From: Actinopolyspora halophila DSM 43834
Lineage (GTDB): Bacteria > Actinomycetota > Actinomycetes > Mycobacteriales > Pseudonocardiaceae
Length of the DNA: 64,000 nucleotides
Reading direction: 5' to 3'
NCBI RefSeq assembly: GCF_000371785.1
Contig: NZ_AQUI01000002.1
Location: forward strand, 2,087,276 to 2,151,275
Made by a program: the position numbers and the translations under genes. Each line of letters opens with the position of its first letter. Position 1 is the stretch's first letter. Below, in pieces: positions 25,491 to 33,599 of this stretch. Under the pieces are notes generated by a model. The model saw only the letters and a list, made by a program, of their open reading frames with translations, was not told where the DNA came from and searched no databases.

Positions 25491-26639
25491 ATGGCTACTC
25501 AGCGTCGTCCTTCACGCGCTAATGAGTCACCAAGGCGACTTACACAGCCTGCTCGCTCCCGCAGGCTGGGAATAAGTCGTCCTGCTGGTACTCGAACGAA
25601 GCGCCAGTACAATACTGGGACCAGAAAGAAACTGGACTTAACTCAGATACTCACTCTCGGGGCTGTGCTCGCCTCTCTTGCGCTGGCGATACCCGGATAC
25701 TTCAATTCTAAAGCCACGCTAGAGTCAACTCGAAATCAGAACAATATAGAGCAGAGAAAACAGACGGCTGAACGTTTCAATGTGGCAGTCGAACAGCTCT
25801 CAATGAAAAACAAAATATCTGCACGTTTGGGAGGGATGTATTCTTTGGAGGATATAGTTCGCACGACTCCTCGTTATAGAATACCTGCAATAAATGTCCT
25901 ATCGGCATTTGTTCGCGATAGAAAGCCTGTGTCGTCATGCTCTGATCCTTCACGCGAAGAATTAGACAAAAGAGATTTGAGGGTAGATTCAGACATCTCC
26001 GTTGCGCTTACTGTTTTGGGGCGTATTAATACTGAATCTTCTGCCAAGCGGGCTGCTATCAAGCTCACCTCCACCTGTCTGGTTGGGGTGAAAATTTCTG
26101 GGAACTTCATGGGGGCTAGGTTTACTGGGTCTAATTTGTCAGGGACCACTTTTGGTTCAGCTATTTCTGGGGCTATTTTTAGAAATTGTGATTTGTCTGG
26201 TTCTGTGTTCGTGGAGACTAAGCTGGTGAATGTTGATTACGATAACGCCAATTTGAAAGGGGCAATATTTTCGGGGGATGTCTTCGATAGGGTATCATTA
26301 AGCGGTGCCAATCTCAGTGGAGTTCATCTGGGAGATGTCGATATGACAAGATCCGTTTTATGGGGGGCAGATCTTTCTCGGGTTGATATGGATGGCATTA
26401 ATCTAAAAGGAAGTAATTTGACTGAAGCAAATCTGTCGGGTGCTTCCTTGCGGCACGCAGTAATTAAAAACTCCACTTTCGAGGGGGCAGACTTAACCAA
26501 CGCTGATATTTCTTCGGCGAAGATTTTGGATAGCGAGTTTGTTGGTTCTCAGTTTCGCGGTGTTTATTCTAAAGAAGTTGAAATGGTCAATGTTGAACTA
26601 AAAAATTCCAAAAATATTCCCGATGGATTTAACAATTAA
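25491..26639 (+). CDS. pentapeptide-repeat membrane protein (prophage moron)
   Basis: 382 aa. A basic N-terminus (1-45) precedes one membrane helix (TQILTLGAVLASLALAIPGYF), a helical module with ERFNVAVEQLSMKNKISARLGG and MYSLEDIV, then about 180 residues of pentapeptide repeats (FTGSNLSGTTFGSAISGAIF; ANLSGVHLGD; ADLSRVDMDG) that fold as a four-sided beta helix. GTG 25485 is an alternative start. Base composition is far more AT-rich than the flanking lysis genes, so it is an added cargo gene. Role unknown; superinfection exclusion or host-cell change is plausible. Confidence 0.8.
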   Translation: MATQRRPSRANESPRRLTQPARSRRLGISRPAGTRTKRQYNTGTRKKLDLTQILTLGAVLASLALAIPGYFNSKATLESTRNQNNIEQRKQTAERFNVAVEQLSMKNKISARLGGMYSLEDIVRTTPRYRIPAINVLSAFVRDRKPVSSCSDPSREELDKRDLRVDSDISVALTVLGRINTESSAKRAAIKLTSTCLVGVKISGNFMGARFTGSNLSGTTFGSAISGAIFRNCDLSGSVFVETKLVNVDYDNANLKGAIFSGDVFDRVSLSGANLSGVHLGDVDMTRSVLWGADLSRVDMDGINLKGSNLTEANLSGASLRHAVIKNSTFEGADLTNADISSAKILDSEFVGSQFRGVYSKEVEMVNVELKNSKNIPDGFNN

Positions 26640-26671
26640 ATTGATCGGTAATTATATATTGCGGAGGCAGT

Positions 26672-26920
26672 ATGTACTCGCGAGCTTTCCTGCTGGACCT
26701 GCTCGAACGTGCGATCGGTGCCGCCGCCGTGGCCGCGCTGCCGCTGCTGGGGGGCGAGGTGGTCAACGTGTGGAGGGTGGACTGGCATCTCGTGTCGGGG
26801 GTGGCACTGGGGGCGTCCGTCCTGTCGGTGATGAAGTCGTTGGCGATCGTCCACACTACTGTCCGGCTTCCTCTGGCGAGGCAGTCAGCAAGGCGGAAAG
26901 CCCCTCGGGATCGCCAGTGA
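26672..26920 (+). CDS. r1t-family phage holin
   Basis: 82 aa. It opens MYSRAFLLDLLERAIG, matching the conserved start of r1t-type holins (x-R-A-F-x-x-D-x-x-E-R-A), followed by two hydrophobic helices with VDWHLVSGVALGASVLSVMKSL. GCGGAGGC lies upstream. The last 25 residues (LPLARQSARRKAPRDRQ) are out of character and overlap, antisense, a host-like reading frame, so the native end may have been replaced at the prophage border. It would permeabilise the membrane for the lysins. Confidence 0.8.
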   Translation: MYSRAFLLDLLERAIGAAAVAALPLLGGEVVNVWRVDWHLVSGVALGASVLSVMKSLAIVHTTVRLPLARQSARRKAPRDRQ

Positions 26921-27022
26921 ACACGGGATACTTCGACGTCACATAATCGCCGCGATCCTCAGCAACATCGGGTGAATGAGCGATACGGGGTGGGGAGCGC
27001 CCCACCGCCCACCCATCTGTCA
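26856..27022 (-). pseudogene. possible 3' fragment of a host gene at the prophage border
   Basis: On the minus strand, the frame ending at the TAG (26858-26856) encodes DRGDYVTSKYPVFTGD then PEGLSALLTASPEEAGQ, which reads like the natural C-terminus of a protein. Upstream of about 26990 the frame becomes non-descript. It is antisense to the end of the holin gene. I cannot name the family; it may be chance. Confidence 0.3.
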
Positions 27023-27318
27023 TCAAGCTTTGAGAAGCTCGGGTTCCATCGCTTTTACGATCTCTGTTGATTCGGCGCACGGCTGTACCGGTTCGCGGAC
27101 ATAGCTGGTGACATTGGCCAGCACAACACCACCGCCAGCGTTCATGATGGTTGTACAGGTATCGGCGTTCATCGCACCCGAGCCGATTGCCTGCGCGGCT
27201 TTCCGGCCATTGAACTCGGTCAGCTTGTACTGACCCTAGTCATTGGTGGCGCGGTACGACTCCACGATCTTCTCGGCGGTCTGGTTCAACGTCCACCCCT
27301 CGTGTTCCCCGCGCATTC
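27023..27318 (-). pseudogene. remnant of a DUF3558-type lipoprotein gene (in-frame stop, 5' truncated)
   Basis: Minus-strand reading gives EGWTLNQTAEKIVESYRATND, a TAG at 27238-27236, then GQYKLTEFNGRKAAQAIGSG, NADTCTTIMNAGG and PVQPCAESTEIVKAMEPELL. The two cysteines and the pattern around them are typical of the C-terminal half of DUF3558 lipoproteins of actinomycetes. The signal peptide and lipobox are missing; the sequence degenerates at a run of nine or more G/C near 27320. So it is a dead gene next to the type VII-like operon. Confidence 0.65.
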
Positions 27319-27385
27319 GGGGGGGGGGAGCCGGTTACCGCTATGCCACTGACCGACCCGAGCCAGTGCGGAGCCTGAACAGTGA

Positions 27386-27417
27386 AAAGCGCTCTCGGAT
27401 ACTTCCGGGAGCGCTTT
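27386..27417. terminator. bidirectional hairpin terminator
   Basis: AAAGCGCTCTC (27386-27396) pairs with GGGAGCGCTTT (27407-27417) with one wobble and a 10-base loop. The A-run on one side and T-run on the other allow termination in both directions. It lies downstream of the minus-strand operon that ends at 27505. Confidence 0.75.
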
Positions 27418-27504
27418 GTTCGTTGTTGGGTTCAGACGCGAAACGATTGTTCTTGACGGCTGTGACGAATGTTTACCAGCCTCCAGCTGGGGGGAGATGT
27501 TTCG

Positions 27505-27939
27505 TCACCTTCGGAGGACCCAATCGTCTTCGGGCGGGGCCAGGCTTTTGAAGAAGACCAAGGAGTCGAGCCACAGTCCCTGGTATCCATCCGAGAAGAG
27601 CGCGGCAATGACAGGGAAGAGGACGATCCCCGCTGCGAAACCTCCGCTGGCAGGGAGGATGCCGATCCAGCCGAACATGGCCGCGACAGTGGGCCCGAAA
27701 GTGATGAGCCCAAGAATGACGGCACAGATCCGAAGAGGGACAGCACGCGCTGTCACTGTTCCTTCACGGTGCATACGTCGCAGCGCGATGATGCGTCCGA
27801 AACCGTACCCCACGGAGACGGCTGAAAGGGCCGCTACTAGGGGACCGAATTCGGTGCGGATATTACCTGCCACCAACCAGGTAATCGCCGCAAGTGTGAG
27901 TACGCCCCAGATAAGAACGGCGACACGTCCGCGAGTCAT
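27505..27939 (-). CDS. four-pass membrane protein, possible immunity partner
   Basis: 144 aa. Four hydrophobic helices (VLIWGVLTLAAITWLVAG; FGPLVAALSAVSVGYGFG; AVILGLITFGPTVAAMFG; GFAAGIVLFPVIAALF) with short loops. It is the last gene of a four-gene operon and its start overlaps the stop of the effector-like gene by one base (TGATG). No enzyme motif. Overlap with a protein having a glycine-zipper end suggests an immunity or partner role; that is inference. Confidence 0.65.
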   Translation of the reverse strand: MTRGRVAVLIWGVLTLAAITWLVAGNIRTEFGPLVAALSAVSVGYGFGRIIALRRMHREGTVTARAVPLRICAVILGLITFGPTVAAMFGWIGILPASGGFAAGIVLFPVIAALFSDGYQGLWLDSLVFFKSLAPPEDDWVLRR

Positions 27940-29081
27940 CAGTCGCCTCCTTCGGTGACGGCATCGTATGTTTGCTCGGCTGCCCAGCTACCGACTCCGG
28001 AACCGACCGCGGAGGCTCCGACACCTACGAGAACACCGACCGGACCTCCCACAACGAACCCGGCAGCGGCACCAGCCAACATCCCGCCTGCCGCGCCACC
28101 GAGCACATTCATTCCTGCCTTGCCGACCGGTTTCCCGTCGTTGATGACCGCTTCGGCTTGGACACCCGTTGTGATTCCGGTACCTACCACCGGAAGTCCT
28201 CTGACGCTTTTACCGAGTAGACGGGCGTCGTCCGGTCCGATCTTCACGCGTTTGTTGACACGATCGGCGATCTTTTGTGACTTCGCGGACTGTTTCTCGG
28301 CGTTGGCAGCCTTCTTGGAGTACTTTTCCTGCTGCTTCGCGTTCGCGGAGCGCTGCCCGGCAGTCAGTGAGGTGTCATCGGCGGCTTTTCCTGCTTCGGC
28401 GGCCTTGTCGTACAGCATGGTTGCCTTGGTGCGGAAGGTGTCGGCGCTGATCTGTGGCGTGGTGGTCAAACCGTGGCCAACCCCAACCATTGTCCAGCCG
28501 AGCCCGTTTTTCATGGAGGTCAACAGGCCGTTGTCGTAGTTCATCGCCTTTTCCAGTGCCTTGTGGGCAGCCTGTTCTTTCTCCCGGGCCGCTTGCACTG
28601 TGGTTTTGGCCTCTTCGTAACCTGTCACCTGCCGCTCGTACTTGGCCTGTGCTTGCATGTACTCGGTGGATATCTGCCCCGTGACAGGAGAGCCGGGAAG
28701 GCATCTTTCGATGTTCGGTTGTGGGGCCGGTCCCGGTGGTTCGATCGTGGTCGGGGTGACAGTGAGCCCGTGTTCTTGGGCCACGGACCTCGCCTGGTCG
28801 ATCATCGAGGTGACCGTGTGCAGATCGTCGGCGAACTTGTTCAACGCCTTCTCGGCTCGTGAGGACGCTTCGGCCAGGTCGTCGGCGTGTTTACCCTTCT
28901 TGGTCAGCGACTCGCGGAACGCGTCACCGGCTTCGCCCTGCCAGCAGCTTTCCGACTCCGACCGGGCACGATGCACCCCAGTTCCGGCCTCGTCGACCCC
29001 CGATTGCAGCGAGCCGAACATATCAGCCGCTTTGCGGCACGAGTCCACCGAACCTTTCACGACGGTGTTGATCGGCTCCAT
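27939..29081 (-). CDS. type VII secretion-type protein with C-terminal glycine-zipper region
   Basis: 380 aa. The N-terminal 100 residues form a helical hairpin with the W-x-G turn in ESCWQGEAGDAF, as in WXG100/LXG substrates of type VII secretion. The middle is charged and helical (about 150-290) with Lys-rich AKQQEKYSKKAANAEKQ. The last 75 residues are Gly/Ala-rich membrane-spanning stretches (GGAAGGMLAGAAAGFVVGG, GVLVGVGASAVGSG), a glycine zipper as found in pore-forming T7SS toxins. No nuclease or ADP-ribosyl motif. Flanked by translationally coupled ESX-like and membrane-protein genes. Confidence 0.65.
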   Translation of the reverse strand: MEPINTVVKGSVDSCRKAADMFGSLQSGVDEAGTGVHRARSESESCWQGEAGDAFRESLTKKGKHADDLAEASSRAEKALNKFADDLHTVTSMIDQARSVAQEHGLTVTPTTIEPPGPAPQPNIERCLPGSPVTGQISTEYMQAQAKYERQVTGYEEAKTTVQAAREKEQAAHKALEKAMNYDNGLLTSMKNGLGWTMVGVGHGLTTTPQISADTFRTKATMLYDKAAEAGKAADDTSLTAGQRSANAKQQEKYSKKAANAEKQSAKSQKIADRVNKRVKIGPDDARLLGKSVRGLPVVGTGITTGVQAEAVINDGKPVGKAGMNVLGGAAGGMLAGAAAGFVVGGPVGVLVGVGASAVGSGVGSWAAEQTYDAVTEGGD

Positions 29082-29380
29082 CAGTTCCCTCCGTTGTCCG
29101 AGGACAGCGGCAATGGCATGCCGTCGGCCGCGGTGTCATCGGTGCGTTCGTACACGCTGCGGGCCTTGGGAACTTCGTCGGCCTGATGTTGGATGTCACT
29201 GAGCATGCCCCCTGCCACGGACAGGAAATCACCCAGTGTGCGAGAAACGAGCGCCGTGGAGGCACCCGCGTCCACGGAGACCTCGGCGTCGCGTCCGGCT
29301 GTGCGTAACATATCCAAAGAGTTCATCAGGGTGGTGGCCAGCCTGTTCATCTCCTCCGATGAACCGATATCCGGTGGCAT
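29081..29380 (-). CDS. ESX-like small helical protein
   Basis: 99 aa. A helix-turn-helix hairpin of the WXG100 size (SEEMNRLATTLMNSLDMLRTAG, then TLGDFLSVAGGMLSDIQHQAD), with a short disordered end. The W-x-G turn itself is not present. Small coiled-coil partners like this often pair with larger T7SS effectors. Start at ATG 29380 overlaps the stop of the upstream gene; the longer frame would lie within that gene. Confidence 0.6.
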   Translation of the reverse strand: MPPDIGSSEEMNRLATTLMNSLDMLRTAGRDAEVSVDAGASTALVSRTLGDFLSVAGGMLSDIQHQADEVPKARSVYERTDDTAADGMPLPLSSDNGGN

Positions 29381-29742
29381 CAGCGGTTTTCCTCCTCGGT
29401 TCCGGGCATCATCTGGTCCACGGCGACCGCATCCGCGCCGGAGCGTGCCACGATGTCGTCGATTGACGAGCTCTCGACCGACACCCATGCCTGGTTTCCC
29501 CCGCAGCAGGCCACCAGTCGTTCCAGGCTGGTGAACACGGGCAGAGCGAGCTCATCGTGATCCGTGCGTCGCAGTTCCACCGTGCTGCTGTGCTCTCCGG
29601 AGTGCATGACCCGCTGACACGGCAGATACACCACCTCCGGGCTCGGTGATGGCTCTGCGGGTTCGTCGTCCTCGGCTTCGGAGAAATGCCCGGGCTCTAA
29701 CACAGACGGAACCCCATCGTCGGCGCTGAACGCGCTCGACAT
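29380..29742 (-). CDS. SAV_915 / SseB-like protein
   Basis: 120 aa, first gene of the minus-strand operon. After an acidic N-terminus it has LPVFTSLERLVACCGGNQAWVSV, the core of SAV_915/SseB-like domains common in actinomycete T7SS and toxin neighbourhoods. Function of that domain is not established. The stop overlaps the next start. Confidence 0.65.
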   Translation of the reverse strand: MSSAFSADDGVPSVLEPGHFSEAEDDEPAEPSPSPEVVYLPCQRVMHSGEHSSTVELRRTDHDELALPVFTSLERLVACCGGNQAWVSVESSSIDDIVARSGADAVAVDQMMPGTEEENR

Positions 29743-29977
29743 GTTCCCCTCCCCAACACGTACAGCTCACGTCCGATCACGGATGACCGTACCCGATCAC
29801 GCAGCACCGATGGGGCGGGTTTCTACTCAAAACTCCCTCAGACTGCCGTGGCGATGAGAAGATCACTGGACAGTGCTGTCCTCCGGTCCTTGCACGCCCT
29901 GGAGTCCATTGCTACCCAGCGCTTTTCGAGTGGTGCGGTGATCGTAAAAGTTTAAGAAGCAGGCGGGGGCTGAGCGG

Positions 29978-30433
29978 TCACAGGGTCATTTCCTCCCCGG
30001 CGGGGCAGCGGGGGTTGCCGTAGGCCAGCCACTTCGCGGTGGTGCGCACGGTGTAGCCGCAGTGCGGGCAGTGCAGCCGCATCATCCGAGTGCCCTGCTT
30101 GCTCGGCCCCGACAGGTTTTTGCTACGGGCCTGGGCGGTGTCGAGCTTGCCGTGTGGGTACTCGCCCAGGGTCATCATCTCGGCAGCCAGCTCCACCGAC
30201 GACAGGGTGGTGGTCATCGGGCTGTTGAATCCCAACCGGGTGGCCCTCTCGGCGAAGGTGCCCCGGTGGCTGGACTGGCAGTCGTCGGCGACGTGGCACA
30301 GCTCGTGCAGCAGGGTGGCAACCACCGCGGTCGTGTCGTCGAGTTCGGGGAGATGAACACGTGGCTGACGTTGTCGGCCGAGGTCGAGCGGGCCGAGGTC
30401 TGGCCGAGGACGGCAAAGTCTCAGAGAGACCAT
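29978..30433 (-). pseudogene. SprT-like zinc metallopeptidase remnant (frameshifted)
   Basis: The C-terminal half is well preserved: VVATLLHELCHVADDC (HExxH-type zinc site as HELCH), HRGTFAERATRLGF, and a zinc ribbon CPHCGYTVRTTAKWLAYGNPRC. Upstream of about 30360 the protein sense moves to another frame, where NVSHVFISP is readable just before LDDTTAVVATLL, so a small indel has broken the gene. The expected N-terminal half is missing. SprT-like genes are usual cargo of actinophages and AICEs. Confidence 0.6.
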
Positions 30434-30492
30434 GTGCGGTGTTTGGGGGCGTGCTCATGTGCTCAGATAGGGTACTGGCGTAACTTGTTTGC

Positions 30493-31425
30493 ATGGTCAA
30501 TGCTATGTCGCCCGACTTCCATACACCATTCGTGGGACATCTTCCTGGTTACCTTGGGTTTAGTGAACAGGCTGCTCCCGGGCCACCTGACGAAGAGGTC
30601 TACGAACAGATGCTCATGACTCAGTGGAATAATTTGTTGGATAGCTCTGAGTCGCGCGACGAGAAGCTTGTTCACTCATTTCTCGAACGGCATCCTTCCC
30701 TTGTTCCGGGGAGTCACACAGTCGATGGAGACTCAGGTCACGCGCCAGTTAATAGAGCGTTGATTTCTAAGCCAAAATTGCCCGGTATGAGTGACCGTGA
30801 ACCCGACTTTATGTGGATCGCTAAGCATAGCAGTGAAGTGTTTCCTGTATTGATTGAAATTGAGACACCCCATAAGAAGTGGTTCTATGGTGACCGCGCG
30901 GAAATACATAGCGATCTATCTCATGCGCAGGGGCAGCTTGCTGAATGGCGTGCCTGGTTTAACCGTGGGAATAACCGATCCTCTTTTTTGGATTATTATG
31001 AAATCCCCTCGGGGTTGCGCAGCATGAAGCTAAGTCCTCGGTTTGTCTTGATCCATGGACGCAGCAAAGACTACGAAGGTATCCCCAGTCGTCAGGAGAA
31101 ACGAGCTGAACTTGCTCGAACAGATGAGCGACTGATGTCGTTCGACCGGTTGACGCCAGCTAAGAATAGCGCATGGCTCTCCTGTGTTAGAAAGGAGCGC
31201 GATGGGTATCGCGTAATAGCTGTTCCTTCTTCTTTTAGTATTTCCAACGATGGATCGGTGTATAAAAACATGTCAGGATGGCATGAAGCATTGGATTCCT
31301 GTCCTGACATGGCAGTTGAGCGTCAGCTTTACCTTAAATCAGAGCTCTCTCTTTTGTGTGAACAACCAGATGCTTATGTACAAACTGAGGGAGATATTAG
31401 GTTTCGGCGGCCGCGATGGCTTTGA
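30493..31425 (+). CDS. Shedu-like (DUF4263) antiphage nuclease
   Basis: 310 aa. Residues 40-70 have the Shedu opening (QWNNLLDSSESRDEKLVHSF then LERHPSLVPG). The PD-(D/E)xK-like core follows: REPDFMWIA (Asp105) and VFPVLIEIETPHKKWF (Glu122), with DLSHAQGQLAEWRAWF (Gln148) just after, as in DUF4263 proteins. The usual Lys after the Glu is replaced by Glu in EIE, a variant I cannot judge. Shedu proteins are known single-gene antiphage nucleases. Base composition is more AT-rich than the core genes. It ends 50 bases before an IS. Confidence 0.7.
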   Translation: MVNAMSPDFHTPFVGHLPGYLGFSEQAAPGPPDEEVYEQMLMTQWNNLLDSSESRDEKLVHSFLERHPSLVPGSHTVDGDSGHAPVNRALISKPKLPGMSDREPDFMWIAKHSSEVFPVLIEIETPHKKWFYGDRAEIHSDLSHAQGQLAEWRAWFNRGNNRSSFLDYYEIPSGLRSMKLSPRFVLIHGRSKDYEGIPSRQEKRAELARTDERLMSFDRLTPAKNSAWLSCVRKERDGYRVIAVPSSFSISNDGSVYKNMSGWHEALDSCPDMAVERQLYLKSELSLLCEQPDAYVQTEGDIRFRRPRWL

Positions 31426-31454
31426 CAAGAGACTGATCAGGGAGCTGTGCGATC

Positions 31455-32330
31455 CTGGGTTGGTCTAAGAGGTCGTCTCATTTGGCGAGGTGTTTGTAGC
31501 AGGTGATCGCGGCGGCCAGGGTCAGCATTCCTGCGAGGTTGCTGGCTGTGCGTTCCCACCGCACGGCCAGACGGCGGTAGGTGAACAACCAAGCAAAGGT
31601 GCGTTCAACGCGCCACCGATACCGGCCCAGGCGGGCGTGGGACTCGACGCCGACACGGGCGATCCGCGGGACGATGTTGCGGTCGCGCAGCCATGTGCGC
31701 AGGTGTTCGTAGTCGTAGCCTTTGTCGGCATGCAGCTTGGCCGGCCTGCGCCGTCGGGGGCCGCGGCGTGAGCGCACGGCCGGGATGGCGTGCACCAGGG
31801 GTTTCAACGCGTTCATGTCGTGGGTGTTGGCCCCGGATACCGCCACGGCCAGCGGGAGCCCGCCCGCCTCGGTCAGGATGTGCAGTTTCGAGCCGCTCTT
31901 GCCGCGGTCGACGGGGTTGGGTCCGGTTGCGGTTCCCCTTTTTTCGCGCGAACGCTGGCGCCGTCCACGATCGCTCGTTCCCAGTCGAGGTCCCCGGCCG
32001 AGCCGAGTTCGTCGAGCACGGCCCGGTGCAGCCGCCGCCATACCCCGGCCTGGGTCCACTCCTGAAAACGCCGGTGCGCGGTGGGCACACTGACCCCGAA
32101 CGAGGGTGGCAGTTGCCGCCAGGAACACCCGCTGGTCAGCACGAACACGATGGCCGTGAATACGGAACGATCGCTGGCCCTGCGGCGCCCACCGCCCTGG
32201 TGACGCACCCCGTGTTCGGGAAGCAGTGGTGCTGCGATGTCCCACAACTCATCCGGCACCAACCGACGCGACAGATCATCCATCGATGATCATCATGCCA
32301 GCACCCTTAACCCGCCTATCAAGACACCCT
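31455..32330 (-). mobile_element. IS5-family insertion sequence (IS427-like)
   Basis: About 0.87 kb, holding one transposase gene in two overlapping frames. Possible imperfect terminal inverted repeats are GGTCGTCTCATTTGG near 31467 and, from the other end, GGTGTCTTGATAGGCGG near 32330; the exact ends and target duplication are not certain. It lies between the Shedu-like gene and the lipoprotein gene and appears intact. Confidence 0.75.
31478..32283 (-). CDS. IS5-family transposase (two frames, programmed -1 frameshift)
   Basis: Frame A (32283 down to 31873) encodes the DNA-binding part and the first catalytic Asp in RAIVDGASVRAKK. Frame B continues from the slip site with GKSGSKLHILTEAGG, the second Asp in LHADKGYDYEHLRTWL and the Glu in RWRVERTFAWLF, completing the DDE triad. 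The frames meet at AAAAAAG (complement of 31938-31944); a -1 slip fuses them into a protein of about 268 aa. Slippage of this kind is established for the IS427 group. Confidence 0.85.
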
Positions 32331-32355
32331 GTAAGAGCAAAGCGTGTCATCGCAC

Positions 32356-33204
32356 TCAGCACTGTTCGGGCGGCAAAGTGCCCTGCTCGCACAACCACTG
32401 TCGTTGCACCTCCCCCGAGGACGGGCCGCCGTTGTAGGCGTCCGGATCCTGATAGCCCGGACCGACCGCCGGGTCCTGCGCCGGGTCGTACGGCGGGTAG
32501 CCGGTTCCCGGGACCGGATAACCGTTCTCGTCGAACTGCACCCCACCTTCGGGGTCACCGGAGACCGGAGGTTCCGGGGCGGGTGCGGTCGGGGGGCTCG
32601 ACGGTTGCTGTGGTGCGGTCCCGGGGTTCGGGGGAGGGAGCTCCTCAGCAGGCCCCGAGGCGGGCCGCGGCTGCTCTGGCGGCAGCGGACCCCGGAAATG
32701 CAGGTTCCGTACCGGGTGCTGCAACTGCTGGTCCTGACCCATGCCGGGGCCCGCCGTGATACGGAGCTGCTTGGCGTTGGAGTCGACCGCGACGAACTGC
32801 GCGGATGTGGCGTGGTCGTCTGGCAGGAACGTAGTCGGAAGGGTCGGCGCATCCACGTCCATGTGCAGCTCGGCGCTGCCCACGTCGGTGCGGGACTCGG
32901 CCACCCCGATGGCGGACCGCTCCTCCCCGCTGTTGTTGGTCACGTCCATGTCGAAGGCCACGAACCGCTGTCCTGGGGGCGGGGAGGTGGCGTTGCCGAG
33001 CGAATCGGTGGGCGCTTCGGAGCGCACGTTGTGGACCTTGAACGTGGCCCCGTCGACCGTGCCGGTCTCACCCCACGTCTTCACGATCGGAGCCATATCG
33101 CTGGGAGGGCTGGTCTGTTCGCGCGAGTCGGTAGAAGCGCAGCCCGCGAAGACCAGGCCTCCAGCGGCGAGCAGACCAACGATGCTGACTGTGCCGCGTA
33201 ACAT
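32356..33204 (-). CDS. secreted lipoprotein with DUF4352-like domain
   Basis: 282 aa. A signal peptide with lipobox (VGLLAAGGLVFAGC, lipidated Cys about 22) precedes a beta-sandwich domain (VDGATFKVHNV; RFVAFDMDVTNNSGEE) with the DUF4352/TRF-type pattern used by surface lipoproteins. From about 175 it is a Pro/Gly/Gln-rich wall-spanning tail ending with CEQGTLPPEQC. Probably a host gene; role unknown. It is the last gene before the AICE border. Confidence 0.75.
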   Translation of the reverse strand: MLRGTVSIVGLLAAGGLVFAGCASTDSREQTSPPSDMAPIVKTWGETGTVDGATFKVHNVRSEAPTDSLGNATSPPPGQRFVAFDMDVTNNSGEERSAIGVAESRTDVGSAELHMDVDAPTLPTTFLPDDHATSAQFVAVDSNAKQLRITAGPGMGQDQQLQHPVRNLHFRGPLPPEQPRPASGPAEELPPPNPGTAPQQPSSPPTAPAPEPPVSGDPEGGVQFDENGYPVPGTGYPPYDPAQDPAVGPGYQDPDAYNGGPSSGEVQRQWLCEQGTLPPEQC

Positions 33205-33599
33205 GGCGACCCCCCCGAGTGGGGCGAGAAGCAGTGATGTGCGCCACTGTACGACTTTTCAGGCACTGAGGGTAAGAGTTTGACAGATGTCGGTCATGGA
33301 GAAGACCAGCTTAGATCGACATCTGGTTCTTTGAAGTGCTGAAAGAGGGTGGAAAGAAGGTGACCCGATCTTCCCGTAGATCTCGCATAAGTCTTTGACC
33401 TGCGATGAAGGGTGCCCCCGGTCCGACTCGAACGGACACTACACGGATTTTGAGTCCATGCGCGATCTTGCCCGTGACCTGCGATGACGCTGCCGTTCGG
33501 CTCGATTTGTCCGTGTATTGGCCGTGTGAGGGTGTGGTTCCGGGGTGCCGCTCGTGTTCCTCGCTCGATCGGAACCACCGGACGGACATCGATGTGATC
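33205..33599. other. 395-bp gap containing the left AICE border
   Basis: Between the lipoprotein gene and the first AICE gene. It holds the left 49-bp attachment repeat (33409-33457). A long frame running from 33405 through the repeat is translated tRNA sequence and is not counted as coding. Otherwise nothing is seen. Confidence 0.6.
33409..33457. repeat. attL, left copy of the 49-bp AICE attachment repeat
   Basis: Identical over 49 bases to 50541-50589. It covers the 3' half of tRNA-Leu(CAA) from the anticodon loop to the end plus four further bases (complement strand), without the 5' half of the tRNA. This is the usual footprint of an AICE integrase. Confidence 0.93.

Noticed and set aside
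27243-27551. Plus-strand frame near the terminator
   Set aside because: It crosses a hairpin terminator and the DUF3558 remnant and has no protein-like pattern.
33405-33599. N-terminal extension of the AICE pentapeptide protein
   Set aside because: It is translated tRNA/att sequence; the same peptide appears at 50540. A start at 33600 gives a normal membrane protein.
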